A DNA stretch of 64,000 bases from Mesorhizobium sp. M1D.F.Ca.ET.043.01.1.1 (lineage in GTDB: Bacteria; Pseudomonadota; Alphaproteobacteria; Rhizobiales; Rhizobiaceae). The notes below the pieces were generated by a model that had not been told where the DNA came from, did no database searches, and saw only the letters and a program-made list of their open reading frames with translations. Location: NCBI RefSeq assembly GCF_003952385.1, contig NZ_CP034444.1, positions 5,593,001-5,657,000 of the forward strand, in the 5' to 3' direction. Shown here piece after piece: positions 1 to 8,194 of this stretch. The number at the start of each line of letters is the position of its first letter. Within the stretch, counting starts at the first letter, position 1. Both the position numbers and the translations under genes were made by a program.

Positions 1-240
1 GTTCCGGCCAGCCGGACCCTTGGCGATTTCTCCGGCTTCCAAGAGGACGATCTTGTCTCCGGGTCGAAGCTGGGCGAGGCGTCGCGCTGCCGAAAGGCCG
101 GCGAAGCCGCCACCGATGATCAGCCAGTCGGCGGAGGTGTCGCCATCAAGCGTGCGGACCAGGAAGCTGCGTTTGCTGATCGCCTCCCAGCCCGAGGTTC
201 CGGATTCCGCCGGAAGGCGCTTGACGACGAGGTCGCTCAT
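1..240 (-). CDS. FAD-dependent amine/amino-acid oxidase, N-terminal fragment (runs off window)
   Basis: Only the first 80 residues lie in the window; the gene continues beyond base 1. The N-terminus has about 40 residues before a dinucleotide-binding fold (ADWLIIGGGFAGLSAARRL, GxGxxG-type FAD Rossmann motif) and an acidic strand end (IVLLEAGEIAKG). This is the layout of DAO-family oxidases of the OrdL/PuuB (gamma-glutamylputrescine oxidase-like) group, which deaminate amines or amino acids. The start codon overlaps the stop of the upstream aldehyde dehydrogenase (ATGA), so the two are translationally coupled and probably act in sequence: oxidase makes an aldehyde, dehydrogenase oxidises it. 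Substrate cannot be told from the fragment. Confidence 0.8.
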   Translation of the reverse strand, partial: MSDLVVKRLPAESGTSGWEAISKRSFLVRTLDGDTSADWLIIGGGFAGLSAARRLAQLRPGDKIVLLEAGEIAKGPAGRN

Positions 241-1754
241 CTGACCGTCTCGTCGACCGAGCGATCCGAGACGTCGATCCAGACCGTCTTCAATTCGCAG
301 TAGTTGTCGTGCGCGAAGACCGATTTGTCGCGCCCGCCGAAGCCGGACTCTTTGTAGCCGCCGAACGGAGTGGTCGCGTCGCCTTCGCCGAAGCAGTTGA
401 CGGTGACGACGCCGGCGCGGATTTCACGCGAAAGCTTGATCGCCTTGCGCAGGCTCCCCGTATAGACCGACGCGGTCAGGCCGTAGTTGGTGTCGTTGGC
501 GAGCGCGATGGCCTCGGCCATCGAATTGAATGTCGTGACCGAAAGGACCGGCCCGAAGATCTCTTCCTGGAACAGGCGGCTCGAAGGCGCAACACCGTCA
601 AAGACGGCCGGTTCGACATAGATGCCTTTTTGCGTGCCGCCGCCATGGGCGAGAGCGAGCTTTTCGGTTTTTGCATCGGCGAGAAAGGATTTCACCTTGT
701 CGAAATGGCTCTTGCTGACGAGCGCGCCGATGCGGTTTTCCGGGTCGAGCGGGTCGCCGGTCTTCCACTCGCGCATATAGGCGCCGATCCGCTGCAGCAA
801 TTCGTCCTTGATGCTGGCCTGGACAATAAGACGCGAGGTGGCCGAGCAGTTCTCGCCCATGTTCCAGAACGCGCCGTTGACAACCTGCTCGGCGACCAGA
901 TCGAGATCCTCGGCATCGTCGAGGACCACCGCCGGGTTCTTGCCGCCGCATTCCAGCACGACGCGCTTGAGATTGGAATCGGCCGCATAGCGCAGGAAGC
1001 GGCGGCCAGTCGGCGTCGATCCGGTGAACGCCACCATGTCGACGCCCATATGCAGGCCGATCGGCTCGCCGACCTCCTTGCCGCCGCCCGGCACCACATT
1101 CAAGACACCAGCCGGGATGCCGGCCTCGTGAGCGAGCTCGGCGACCCGAAGCGTGGTGAGAGTGGTTTCCTGGGCGGGCTTGACGATGACCGAGCATCCC
1201 GCCGCCAGCGCAGGGCCGATCTTCCAGGCCAGCATCAGGAGCGGAAAGTTCCACGGCAGGACGCAGCCGACGACGCCGACCGGCTCGCGCACCACCATGG
1301 TCAGCGCCTTCGAGCCGACAGGCGCCGTGTTGTCGTAGAGCTTGTCGATGAGTTCGGCGTGCCAGCGGATGGTATGGATTGTGTCCGGCACGTCAACGGT
1401 CTGGCATTCGCGGATCGGCTTGCCGCTGTCGAGGCTCTCCATGACCGCAAGCTCGTGGCGGTTGCGCTCCAGGAGCTTGGCGAACTTCAGCAGCACGGCC
1501 TTGCGCTCGCCGGGGGCGAGGTGCTGCCAGCGGCCGTCGTCGAAGGCTTCCCTGGCCTTGGCCACGGCGAAATCAACATCCGTTGAATCGCATGCCGCGA
1601 TCTCGGCAAGCACTTCGCCCGTCGCCGGATTGGTCGTCTTGAATGTCTTGCCGGAATGCGCCGGACGGAATGCCCCGTCAACAAAGGCGTTGGTCGGGAA
1701 CTGAATCTCCGCGGCGAGTGCCTTGTATTCGGCGGCGGTCAAAGGCTCATGCAT
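237..1754 (-). CDS. NAD(P)-dependent aldehyde dehydrogenase (PuuC-like)
   Basis: A 505-residue aldehyde dehydrogenase of normal family length. Visible motifs: PWNFPLL, VKPAQETTLT (cofactor-binding Lys about 192), FTGSTPTGR, the general-base Glu in LECGGK (about 268) and the catalytic Cys in GENCSATSR (about 303). I chose the ATG at 1754 because the preceding 57 in-frame codons do not resemble a dehydrogenase N-terminus and overlap the upstream gene deeply; this start gives a 16-bp overlap with it. It oxidises an aldehyde to a carboxylate. Similarity of style to gamma-glutamyl-aminobutyraldehyde and betaine-aldehyde dehydrogenases, and its neighbours, suggest an amine-derived aldehyde. The precise substrate is inferred only. 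Confidence 0.93.
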   Translation of the reverse strand: MHEPLTAAEYKALAAEIQFPTNAFVDGAFRPAHSGKTFKTTNPATGEVLAEIAACDSTDVDFAVAKAREAFDDGRWQHLAPGERKAVLLKFAKLLERNRHELAVMESLDSGKPIRECQTVDVPDTIHTIRWHAELIDKLYDNTAPVGSKALTMVVREPVGVVGCVLPWNFPLLMLAWKIGPALAAGCSVIVKPAQETTLTTLRVAELAHEAGIPAGVLNVVPGGGKEVGEPIGLHMGVDMVAFTGSTPTGRRFLRYAADSNLKRVVLECGGKNPAVVLDDAEDLDLVAEQVVNGAFWNMGENCSATSRLIVQASIKDELLQRIGAYMREWKTGDPLDPENRIGALVSKSHFDKVKSFLADAKTEKLALAHGGGTQKGIYVEPAVFDGVAPSSRLFQEEIFGPVLSVTTFNSMAEAIALANDTNYGLTASVYTGSLRKAIKLSREIRAGVVTVNCFGEGDATTPFGGYKESGFGGRDKSVFAHDNYCELKTVWIDVSDRSVDETVR

Positions 1755-2659
1755 TGGTTTGCTCCCGACGTGATCTGGGCGACCGTGCGCTTCAAGGTGG
1801 CGACGACGGTCTGAAGGGTTCGCTTTTCTTCTGAATTGAGAGGGCGCAGCGGCGCCCGCACGCCGCCTGCCTTGAGGCCGATCAGCTCGCATCCATGCTT
1901 GATCGACTGGACGAACTTTCCACATTCGAGGAAGCCCATCAGCGGCAGCATCGCGCTCATGATGGCGCGGCCCTTGTCGAAGTTCTTCTCGAGCACGCAG
2001 GCCTCGTAGAGCGCGACGTGCTCGCGCGGCAGGAAGTTCGAGCCGGCGCAGACCCAGCTCCTGGCGCCCCAGGCGAAGAATTCCAGCGCCTGGTCGTCCC
2101 AGCCGCAGGAGAGCGAGATGTGCGGGAACTTACGGGCAAGCCTGTGCAGGTTGCCCATGTCGCCGGAACTCTCCTTGATGGCGATGACGTTCCGCGACTT
2201 GCCGACTCGGGAGAAATACTCCTCGCCCATCATCACGCCCATGCGGGCAGGGTAGTTGTAGAGCATGATCGGCAGGTTCGCGGCGCGGTCGACGGTGAGC
2301 GCGTGAACCGCATTCTCGCGCTCGGTCGGCAGGGCGTATGGCGGCGAGGAGACGAGGATAGCGTCGGCGCCGATCTCTTTCGCAGCCTTGGCGTATTCGA
2401 CTGAATCTTCCGTTCTGATGGCGCCCGTGCCGATGATCAGCGGAATGCGCGTGCCGATCACCTTCTTGGCGAAGGCACCGAGATCGAAGCGCTCCTGGGC
2501 GCTCTGGGCATAATATTCACCGGTCGATCCGCCGACGATGATGCCGTGCACCTTGGCTTCGATGAGCGACTCCAGAACGTCGGCGAAAGCGGCGTTGTCG
2601 ATCCGCCCGTCGGGGCCGAGCGGCGTGATCGCCGGTGTATAGATGCCTTCGAATTTCAA
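1739..2659 (-). CDS. Dihydrodipicolinate synthase-family aldolase/lyase, copy 1
   Basis: A class I aldolase-fold (TIM barrel) protein of the DapA/NAL family, 306 residues from the proposed TTG start. Family signatures: GGSTGEYY near residue 43, catalytic-relay Tyr in LYNYPAR (about 134) and the Schiff-base Lys in AIKESSGD (about 162). The TTG at 2659 is preferred because GGAGAA lies seven bases upstream and the protein then begins KFEGIYTPAITP, as family members do; the upstream ATG at 2725 adds residues with no family character. In a catabolic operon such proteins are usually deaminases, dehydratases or keto-acid aldolases (for example in hydroxyproline breakdown) rather than lysine-biosynthetic enzymes. 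It is paralogous to the gene at 5996-6883. Confidence 0.88.
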   Translation of the reverse strand: MKFEGIYTPAITPLGPDGRIDNAAFADVLESLIEAKVHGIIVGGSTGEYYAQSAQERFDLGAFAKKVIGTRIPLIIGTGAIRTEDSVEYAKAAKEIGADAILVSSPPYALPTERENAVHALTVDRAANLPIMLYNYPARMGVMMGEEYFSRVGKSRNVIAIKESSGDMGNLHRLARKFPHISLSCGWDDQALEFFAWGARSWVCAGSNFLPREHVALYEACVLEKNFDKGRAIMSAMLPLMGFLECGKFVQSIKHGCELIGLKAGGVRAPLRPLNSEEKRTLQTVVATLKRTVAQITSGANQCMSL

Positions 2660-2735
2660 GACAGTTCTCCGTTGATGGAGTGGTTTCGATCGATACGCTG
2701 TTCGACCGAACAGGGCGTTTTGCAAACTCTCGCGT
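2657..2735 (-). repeat. Duplicated leader upstream of DHDPS-family copy 1
   Basis: This stretch, containing the ribosome-binding site and upstream region of copy 1, aligns with 6881-6962 upstream of copy 2. Shared blocks include the SD/start region, TTCTCC..GATGGAG, TTTC.ATCGA and GC.AACTCTC, roughly 70% identity by eye. The SD sits inside the near-palindrome CTCCGTTGATGGAG (2667-2680); in copy 2 this is the perfect palindrome CTCCATCGATGGAG. It may be an operator or a translation-controlling hairpin, or simply a relic of gene duplication. Confidence 0.6.
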
Positions 2736-2765
2736 CATCGCTTTCCGAGAACGGAATTGCGTACC

Positions 2766-3806
2766 TCACGCGGCTGACCCGGATGACAGAGCCGCCGTGA
2801 TCTGCCGCAGCGAAATCAGTCCGAGCGGCTGGCCGCCGTCGCCGGTGACATAGGCCGAGTCAAAATTGGAGTTCGTCAGTTCCTTGGCGGCGGTCTCGAG
2901 CGTCAAGCCGGACTTCAGACTCGGCAGCGATCTGCCGTCAGATTGCGGCGGGGGTTCCATGACGGCATCGACCTTGATGAAGCGGCCGCGATTGACGTCC
3001 TTGACGAACCGCTCGATGTAATCATCGGCAGGACGCAGAAGGATATCCTGGCTGTTGCCCTGCTGGATGATCGAGCCGTCGCGCATGATGACGATCTGGT
3101 CGCCGAGCCGCAGCGCCTCGTCGAGATCGTGGGTGATGAAGACGATGGTCTTCTTCAACTCGGTCTGCAATTCGAGAAGCATGGTCTGCATGTCGGTCCG
3201 GATCAGCGGATCGAGAGCCGAGTAGGCCTCGTCCATCAAGAGGATCGAGGCATTGTTGCTCAGCGCGCGCGCCAGCCCGACGCGCTGTTGCATGCCGCCG
3301 GACAGTTCGTTCGGATAGCGCGTCTCAAAGCCGGAAAGGCCGACGCGATCGATCCAGCGCATGGCCGTATCGCGGCTCTTGGCCGCTTCGACGCCGCGCA
3401 CCTCCAGCCCGAATGTGACGTTGTCGATGACGGTCCGGTGCGGCAAGAGGCCAAACCGCTGGAACACCATCGCCGTGTGGTTGCGGCGGAATTCCCGCAG
3501 CTCCAGCTCCGACATTTCCAAAACGTCGCGACCGTCGATCATGATCGAGCCGGATGTCGGCTCGATGAGGCGGTTGATGTGCCGGATCAGCGTCGACTTG
3601 CCCGAGCCCGACAGACCCATGACGACCTGGATCTTGCCGGCCGGCATGGAGATGTTGATGTTGTTCAAACCCAGGATTTGCCCGTGCGCCTTTGACAATT
3701 CGGCCTTGGTCATGCCGCCGCGGACCGCCTCGACATATTTCTCCGGCGACTTGCCGAATATCTTGTAGAGGTCGCGGATTTCGATCGATGCGTTGTTGCT
3801 AGTCAT
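2766..3806 (-). CDS. Glycine betaine/proline-type ABC transporter ATP-binding protein (ProV-like)
   Basis: ATPase subunit of an osmolyte-type importer, 346 residues. Walker A GLSGSGKST, signature LSGGMQQR, Walker B ILLMDEAYSALDP and the switch His in ITHD are all present. The N-terminus (LYKIFG..., followed by a Lys/Glu-rich segment before the ATP-binding core) is the ProV/OpuAA hallmark. A C-terminal extension of about 90 residues resembles a single or degenerate CBS module, shorter than the tandem CBS pair of enteric ProV, so ionic-strength gating may be reduced. The ATG at 3806 is chosen because it overlaps the permease gene by only 8 bp and starts just before the ProV-like sequence; 28 codons upstream are not family-like. 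Confidence 0.93.
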   Translation of the reverse strand: MTSNNASIEIRDLYKIFGKSPEKYVEAVRGGMTKAELSKAHGQILGLNNINISMPAGKIQVVMGLSGSGKSTLIRHINRLIEPTSGSIMIDGRDVLEMSELELREFRRNHTAMVFQRFGLLPHRTVIDNVTFGLEVRGVEAAKSRDTAMRWIDRVGLSGFETRYPNELSGGMQQRVGLARALSNNASILLMDEAYSALDPLIRTDMQTMLLELQTELKKTIVFITHDLDEALRLGDQIVIMRDGSIIQQGNSQDILLRPADDYIERFVKDVNRGRFIKVDAVMEPPPQSDGRSLPSLKSGLTLETAAKELTNSNFDSAYVTGDGGQPLGLISLRQITAALSSGSAA

Positions 3807-4686
3807 GTGCTGCACCCCGGTGCTTCTGCAGGCGGTGGCCATAGGCCTGGCTGATGCGGTCGAAGATGATCGCGATGCCGACGATGGCAAAACCGTTGAA
3901 GATGCCTTGCGTGAAATACTGATTGGCGATGGCCTGCAGGACGTTGAGGCCGAGCCCCTGCACGCCGATCATCGAGGCGATGACCACCATGCCGAGCGCC
4001 ATCATGATCGTCTGGTTGATGCCGGCCATGATTGTCGGCATGGCGAGCGGGATCTGCACTTTCCAGAGCTTTTGCGAGCGCGAGCAGCCATAGGCGTCGG
4101 CGGCCTCCAGGACCTCCTTGTCGACCAGGCGGATGCCGAGGTCGGTGAGGCGGATGATAGGCGGGATGGCGTAGATCACCACCGCGATGAACCCCGGCAC
4201 CCGGCCGATGCCGAGCAGCATGACGACCGGAATGAGATAGACGAAGGGCGGCATCGTCTGCATGACGTCGAGCACCGTCTGCATGACCCCGCCGACGCGC
4301 TTGTAGCGGTTCATCAGGATGCCGAGCGGGATGCCGATGGCGATGGCGAAGAGGGTCGAGGTGAAGACAAGCGAAATCGTCTTCATCGCATCTTGCCACA
4401 GGCCAAGGAGACCGATGGCGATGAGGGTTCCGACGACCGCTGCGACCACCGCCCAGCGCCGTGCCGCAAACCAGGCGATGACCGCAATTGCGATCACGAC
4501 CAGCGGCCAAGGCGCGTTCGAGATGGTGTTTTCGAAGAAGATGAGAACGCGCTGCAGCGGATAGAAGAAATCCTCGATCGATTGACCGTGGCCGCGCGTC
4601 AGCGCTTTGAGCGCGCCGTCGATGGCCCGCTTGACCGCGAGCAGGAACTCAGGATCGAGTTGAGGGAATTTGAAAAGCCAATCCAT
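3799..4686 (-). CDS. Glycine betaine/proline-type ABC transporter permease (ProW-like)
   Basis: Inner-membrane permease of about 295 residues with several hydrophobic segments and the binding-protein-dependent permease EAA loop (EAADAYGCSRSQKLWKVQIP), matching ProW/OpuAB proteins. The sequence around MDWLFKFPQLDPEFL resembles ProW N-termini, so ATG 4686 is preferred; an in-frame ATG at 4737 would add 17 residues. The preceding intergenic space holds a hairpin (4791-4812), and the gene overlaps the ATPase gene by 8 bp, so the two are co-translated. It pairs with the binding protein at 4836-5828. Confidence 0.92.
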   Translation of the reverse strand: MDWLFKFPQLDPEFLLAVKRAIDGALKALTRGHGQSIEDFFYPLQRVLIFFENTISNAPWPLVVIAIAVIAWFAARRWAVVAAVVGTLIAIGLLGLWQDAMKTISLVFTSTLFAIAIGIPLGILMNRYKRVGGVMQTVLDVMQTMPPFVYLIPVVMLLGIGRVPGFIAVVIYAIPPIIRLTDLGIRLVDKEVLEAADAYGCSRSQKLWKVQIPLAMPTIMAGINQTIMMALGMVVIASMIGVQGLGLNVLQAIANQYFTQGIFNGFAIVGIAIIFDRISQAYGHRLQKHRGAAHD

Positions 4687-4790
4687 TTCACAATGCCCTA
4701 TCGTGAGTGCGCCATTTGGCTGCACATTGCCGGCCATGGGCCGAGAGCAGGGAATACAGGCTACGCCGGCAGACCGAGCCGCCTGGTGGA

Positions 4791-4812
4791 GGCCTTGAGT
4801 GCCCTCAAAGCC
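4791..4812 (-). terminator. Intercistronic hairpin between binding-protein and permease genes
   Basis: Arms GGCCTTGAG (4791-4799) and CTCAAAGCC (4804-4812) pair at 8 of 9 positions around a four-base loop, immediately downstream of the binding-protein stop. No T-run follows, so it is more likely an mRNA-stabilising or partial-attenuation hairpin that favours binding-protein expression over the membrane subunits than a full terminator. Confidence 0.45.
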
Positions 4813-4835
4813 CCCACTTGCCCGGTAGCCGGATT

Positions 4836-5828
4836 TTAGAGCGCGGCCTTGACCTTTTCGGCGACGTCAGCCGGAACCCACTTGGTCCAGACGTCCGGCA
4901 TCTTCTTGATGAACCACTTCGCGCCGTCCTCGCCGTTGGCCTGGTTGTCGGTCATCCACAGCATCACCTTGCCGACTTCGGCCTGGGTCCAGCTGCGCTT
5001 GGCGAGATAGTCCTTGACCGGCCCAACGTCGTCACGGGCCAGGAACTTGCTGCTGGCCAGCGTCACCATTTCAGCCGGCTTCCAGTAGTTCGGCTTCGGA
5101 TCGGGGCAGTCCTGCTTCGACGTGCAGCGCGCCCACTCGGCGTCGTCGTGAGCCATTTCGAGGCGCACCATCGGATATTTCACCAGGAGCGATGTCGGCG
5201 CCCAATATTGGGCGAGAAGTCCCTGCTTCTGTTCATAGGCCTTGGAGATAACGCCATCGAGCGCTGCCGCCGAGCCGGTCGGGACCAGCGTGAAGCCCTT
5301 CTTGTCACCGTCGATGGCCTTGTAGAGCTGCGCCGTCACGACCGTGTCGCCCCAGCCCTGGGGCCCCTGGATAACACCGCCTTTCGAGGGGTCTTCCGGA
5401 GCCGGAAACAGTTCCGGATGCTTCATGGCGTCGTCGACGGTCTTGATATCAGGATGCGCATCCGCGACATATTTGGGAATGTACCAGCCGGAAACCTGTC
5501 CGTCGCTGATAGCCGTCCCGATCTGGCTGATCCGCCCCTCGGCGGCGCCCTTCTTATAGACGTCGCCAAGCAGGCTTGGCGTCGATTCCGACGAAATGTC
5601 CGGCTGGCCCTTCTCGATCATCGCGGTGATCGTCGGTACGGTGTCGCCCGCAACGGTCGTGGCGTTGCAGCCATAGCCGTTCTTCAGGATGAATTGGTCG
5701 ACATTGGACATGGCCTCGGCCGACTGCCAGCTGAAGACCGCCAATGTAACGTCGCCGCAGGCCGCCTGCGCGGCACCGGCGCTCAGCAGAGCCCCGAGGG
5801 CAACGGCGGGAAATAGGATTTTTCTCAT
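4836..5828 (-). CDS. ABC transporter substrate-binding protein, OpuAC/ProX family
   Basis: Periplasmic binding protein of 330 residues. A clear Sec signal peptide (MRKILFPAVALGALLSAGAAQA) ends near residue 22 with an AQA cleavage motif. The mature part has the OpuAC-type layout, with many Trp/Tyr residues (VFSWQSAEAM, SGWYIPKYV, GPQGWGD, AQYWAPTS) of the sort that build an aromatic cage for quaternary ammonium ligands, and a CTSKQDC cysteine pair that could form a disulphide. The start has a good SD (GAGGAGAA). The gene lies between DHDPS-family copy 2 and the permease, so the transporter feeds the catabolic enzymes of this operon. The likely ligand is a betaine or related amine; this is inferred from the family only. 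Confidence 0.92.
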   Translation of the reverse strand: MRKILFPAVALGALLSAGAAQAACGDVTLAVFSWQSAEAMSNVDQFILKNGYGCNATTVAGDTVPTITAMIEKGQPDISSESTPSLLGDVYKKGAAEGRISQIGTAISDGQVSGWYIPKYVADAHPDIKTVDDAMKHPELFPAPEDPSKGGVIQGPQGWGDTVVTAQLYKAIDGDKKGFTLVPTGSAAALDGVISKAYEQKQGLLAQYWAPTSLLVKYPMVRLEMAHDDAEWARCTSKQDCPDPKPNYWKPAEMVTLASSKFLARDDVGPVKDYLAKRSWTQAEVGKVMLWMTDNQANGEDGAKWFIKKMPDVWTKWVPADVAEKVKAAL

Positions 5829-5995
5829 TGTGTTCTCCTCATTTTACGCGTGGCTGTCTGACAGACCGGCACCGAACCCACGCTGTCCGGCGAAACTGCT
5901 TCGGATACGAGGCATCACTCCTTGCCCTCCCTCCATTCGCAAACCGGACCTTGGGAGACGGCAGCTTGCGAAGACTTTGGCCGTCCGGCTCACCA

Positions 5996-6883
5996 TCAGG
6001 CGGCCTCGCGCTCGACGAGGGTTCCGAGCGCCTGTCGCAGAGCCGCTATTCTGTCGGCGGGCAGCGCGCGCAAAGGCTTGCGGGGGCTTCCAGCGCCATA
6101 GCCGATCAACTCGGCCGCGGCATAGACCGACTGCACGTAGTCGCCCCCCCAAAGGAGGGACATGACCGGCTCGAGCGACGCCCAGATCTCACGCACTTCA
6201 GCCCAATTTTTTGCGGCCGCCGCGTCGACCAGAGCCAAAGCCGTCTTGGGCGCAAAATTCGCACCGCCCCATATGAGGCCGCTGCATCCTGCGTAGAGCG
6301 CGTAGGCCGCCAGATGGTCCGCGCCATTCATGACCGGAAGGCCGGTGGGAATGAGCGATGCCTGCTTGCCGAGATCGCCGCCGCTATCCTTGACCGTGCA
6401 GAAGCCGGGAATTGCGCACAATTCCCTCAGCAGCGATGGTGTGATTGCAACGCCCACTGCCTGGGGCACATTGTAGCCAATGATCGGCAGTCCGCCTTTT
6501 GCGGCCTCGGCGTAGAAGTCGATTATGCCCTGGTCATCCGTCGGGCCTTCGAAGAAGGGCGGCAGCACCATGACTCCATGGGCGCCGCAATCCTTGGCGT
6601 GGCGTGTCCGCTCGACAACGTCGTCGGCGAGCAGCGCGGAGGTCTGAACGATGATCTTCGCGCGCCCGTTGATGATCTTGGCGCCTCTCTCGACCAGAGA
6701 CCTCGACTCGTCCGCCGACAGGTAGACGTGCATGCCCGTTCCGGAACTCAGAACGAAGCCCCTGATGCCGGCTGCGATATAGCGCTCGATGTTTTGCTCA
6801 AGCCTGCCGAAATCGATGCGGCCCTGCGCGTCGAAGGGCGTGGTGATCGCCAGAGTCAGGCCTGAGAAAGCGAAATCGGACAG
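5996..6883 (-). CDS. Dihydrodipicolinate synthase-family aldolase/lyase, copy 2 (apparent CTG start)
   Basis: A second DapA/NAL-family protein, 295 residues if translated from CTG 6883. The first ATG (6733) lies after residue 50 and would delete the first barrel strand and the SSGTG substrate loop. The in-frame sequence upstream of it (FSGLTLAITTPFDAQGRIDF) is unmistakably the family N-terminus. The CTG aligns exactly with the TTG start of copy 1 and has the same GGAGAA SD. The relay Tyr is in GYNVPQ (about 137) and the Schiff-base Lys in TVKDSGGD (about 165). The usual GTTGE is SSGTG here, so the substrate differs from dihydrodipicolinate synthase. It heads the operon; after its stop, 5829-5995 shows nothing coding. 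Confidence 0.87.
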   Translation of the reverse strand: MSDFAFSGLTLAITTPFDAQGRIDFGRLEQNIERYIAAGIRGFVLSSGTGMHVYLSADESRSLVERGAKIINGRAKIIVQTSALLADDVVERTRHAKDCGAHGVMVLPPFFEGPTDDQGIIDFYAEAAKGGLPIIGYNVPQAVGVAITPSLLRELCAIPGFCTVKDSGGDLGKQASLIPTGLPVMNGADHLAAYALYAGCSGLIWGGANFAPKTALALVDAAAAKNWAEVREIWASLEPVMSLLWGGDYVQSVYAAAELIGYGAGSPRKPLRALPADRIAALRQALGTLVEREAA

Positions 6884-7311
6884 GACAATTCTCCATCGAT
6901 GGAGGAGCCGTTTTCAATCGACGCGTCTTTCGGCCACAGAAAAGCCTCTGCGAACTCTCCTGCGAGAATCCTCAGCGCCCGAAACCGGTCGATCGCTTTA
7001 ATGGCGCGCAAAATCGCATACCGGCGTGCCGGAGTCAACGAATTGTATTATTTGCGTACACAATTTTTATAATTGGATAACACACTGCTGCCTGAAGAAC
7101 GTGAGCCGGCGCGTCGTTCGGGCCGAAAACACGACAAAAGCTGTCGCCGGCAAAGCCTCAGCGCGAGCAGAAAGAGCCGCTTGCGCCTGAGCGCCGTGAG
7201 AAACCAGTGCCGAAAAGGGGGAGGCGGTCGCAAGGCCGTACCGGCCAGCGGGGCAGATGAACAACCGCGGGGGCAGAGTAAATGGTCGATCTTAATGGAA
7301 TGCCGATGCCG
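6884..7311. promoter_or_regulatory. Intergenic region upstream of the transport/catabolic operon
   Basis: Between DHDPS-family copy 2 and the 3' end of gntR. It contains the duplicated leader (6881-6962), a CCGGCGTGCCGG near-palindrome (7021-7032), the 23-bp operator-like site (7042-7064) and an AT-rich run (7060-7080). No credible ORF is seen. It should hold the promoter of the minus-strand operon, although I cannot place -35/-10 hexamers with confidence. Confidence 0.6.
7042..7064. promoter_or_regulatory. GntR-type operator-like site A
   Basis: ATTGTATT, six bases (ATTTGC), then GTACACAAT. The outer parts form an imperfect inverted repeat (ATTGT...ACAAT, TGTA...TACA), as expected for a dimeric FCD GntR regulator. 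The site matches 8082-8104 at 19 of 23 positions. It lies about 160 bp upstream of the operon's first gene. Confidence 0.65.
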
Positions 7312-7998
7312 TCAGGATTCGCCGACCAGGGCATCCGCCTTCAAGCCTTGGGGCGCGATGAACATTTCCATCGTCTCGCGCGACAGTTCCCAATGCTCGA
7401 ACACCAGGTCGACGACGGCGTCTTCATCGTGACCGCTAATGGCCGAGATGAAGCCGTCATGGTGTTCGACGGCGATCCCCAAACGCCGACGCATGTCATC
7501 ATTGCGGGGGCGAAAGAAGGTGTGGCCGATACGGGCGTGATCGATCAGCAACCTGCCGAGGCTCGGCTGAAGGTAGGCGTTGCCAGACATCTCGCCGATG
7601 ATCTCATGAAATCTGTTGTTCTCGACCACCATGGAAAGTGCGTCGCCGGACTTGCTCGCGGCGCGGAAACGCTCCTGCGTGTCCTTCAGGTCCGACATCT
7701 GCGAAGGTTTGAAGTTCTGGACCGCCAACCGGCCGATGGCGGCGTAGACCATGGGAGCGACCAGGAAGAACTGTCGAAGAGTCGAGTGGTTCATCGGAAC
7801 GACCCGGGCGCCCCTGTTCGCACGAATCTCGATGTAGCCTTCGCCCTCCAGTCGGCGGAAGATTTCCCTGACCGGCGTGCGCGACAGGCCATAACGCTCG
7901 CTCAGCGCCACCTCATCCAGATCCTCGTCAGGATCGAGTTCCATGGTCAGGATGCGACGCTTCAGATCGTCGTAGAGATTGCCCTTGCTTCCCTTCAT
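7312..7998 (-). CDS. GntR-family transcriptional regulator, FCD domain
   Basis: A 228-residue repressor or activator with an N-terminal winged helix (LYDDLKRRILTMELDPDEDLDE through GLSRTPVREIFRRLEGEGYIE, residues about 8-65) and a C-terminal all-helical FCD ligand-binding domain. Histidines in NNRFHEII, VEHHDGF and VFEHWEL are placed as the usual FCD metal ligands, so the effector is probably a carboxylate or amino acid. It lies between the catabolic operon and a divergent GlxA/AraC regulator. Operator-like sites with the same sequence flank it on both sides, which points to autoregulation plus control of the operon and of the neighbouring regulator. Confidence 0.92.
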   Translation of the reverse strand: MKGSKGNLYDDLKRRILTMELDPDEDLDEVALSERYGLSRTPVREIFRRLEGEGYIEIRANRGARVVPMNHSTLRQFFLVAPMVYAAIGRLAVQNFKPSQMSDLKDTQERFRAASKSGDALSMVVENNRFHEIIGEMSGNAYLQPSLGRLLIDHARIGHTFFRPRNDDMRRRLGIAVEHHDGFISAISGHDEDAVVDLVFEHWELSRETMEMFIAPQGLKADALVGES

Positions 7999-8081
7999 GG
8001 CGCACCTTCGGAATGATTCTAACGTCCGCTCACTGCTGCTACTGTTGTAACGGTCTCATGGGCTCGCGGGTGAGCCAACAG

Positions 8082-8104
8082 ATTGTATTTTCTTGGTACA
8101 CAAT
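8082..8104. promoter_or_regulatory. GntR-type operator-like site B in the gntR/glxA-like divergent region
   Basis: ATTGTATT, six bases (TTCTTG), then GTACACAAT: the second copy of the 7042-7064 motif. It lies 84 bp upstream of gntR and 91 bp upstream of the GlxA-type gene, and overlaps the candidate promoter at 8083-8111. Bound repressor would therefore occlude that promoter. Confidence 0.65.
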
Positions 8105-8111
8105 ATATAGG
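8083..8111 (+). promoter_or_regulatory. Candidate promoter of the GlxA/AraC regulator
   Basis: TTGTAT (8083-8088), a 17-base spacer, then TATAGG (8106-8111) form a sigma70-like promoter. The expected start is near 8118 and the coding start is at 8195. The operator-like site B covers its -35 element and spacer. Confidence 0.45.
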
Positions 8112-8194
8112 CGGATGATCGATAGCTCGCCAGAGGGAAAGGCATTTTCGTCTCGATGAGCTTTGGATAACGCAAGGGATGGTCCCGAAAACGA

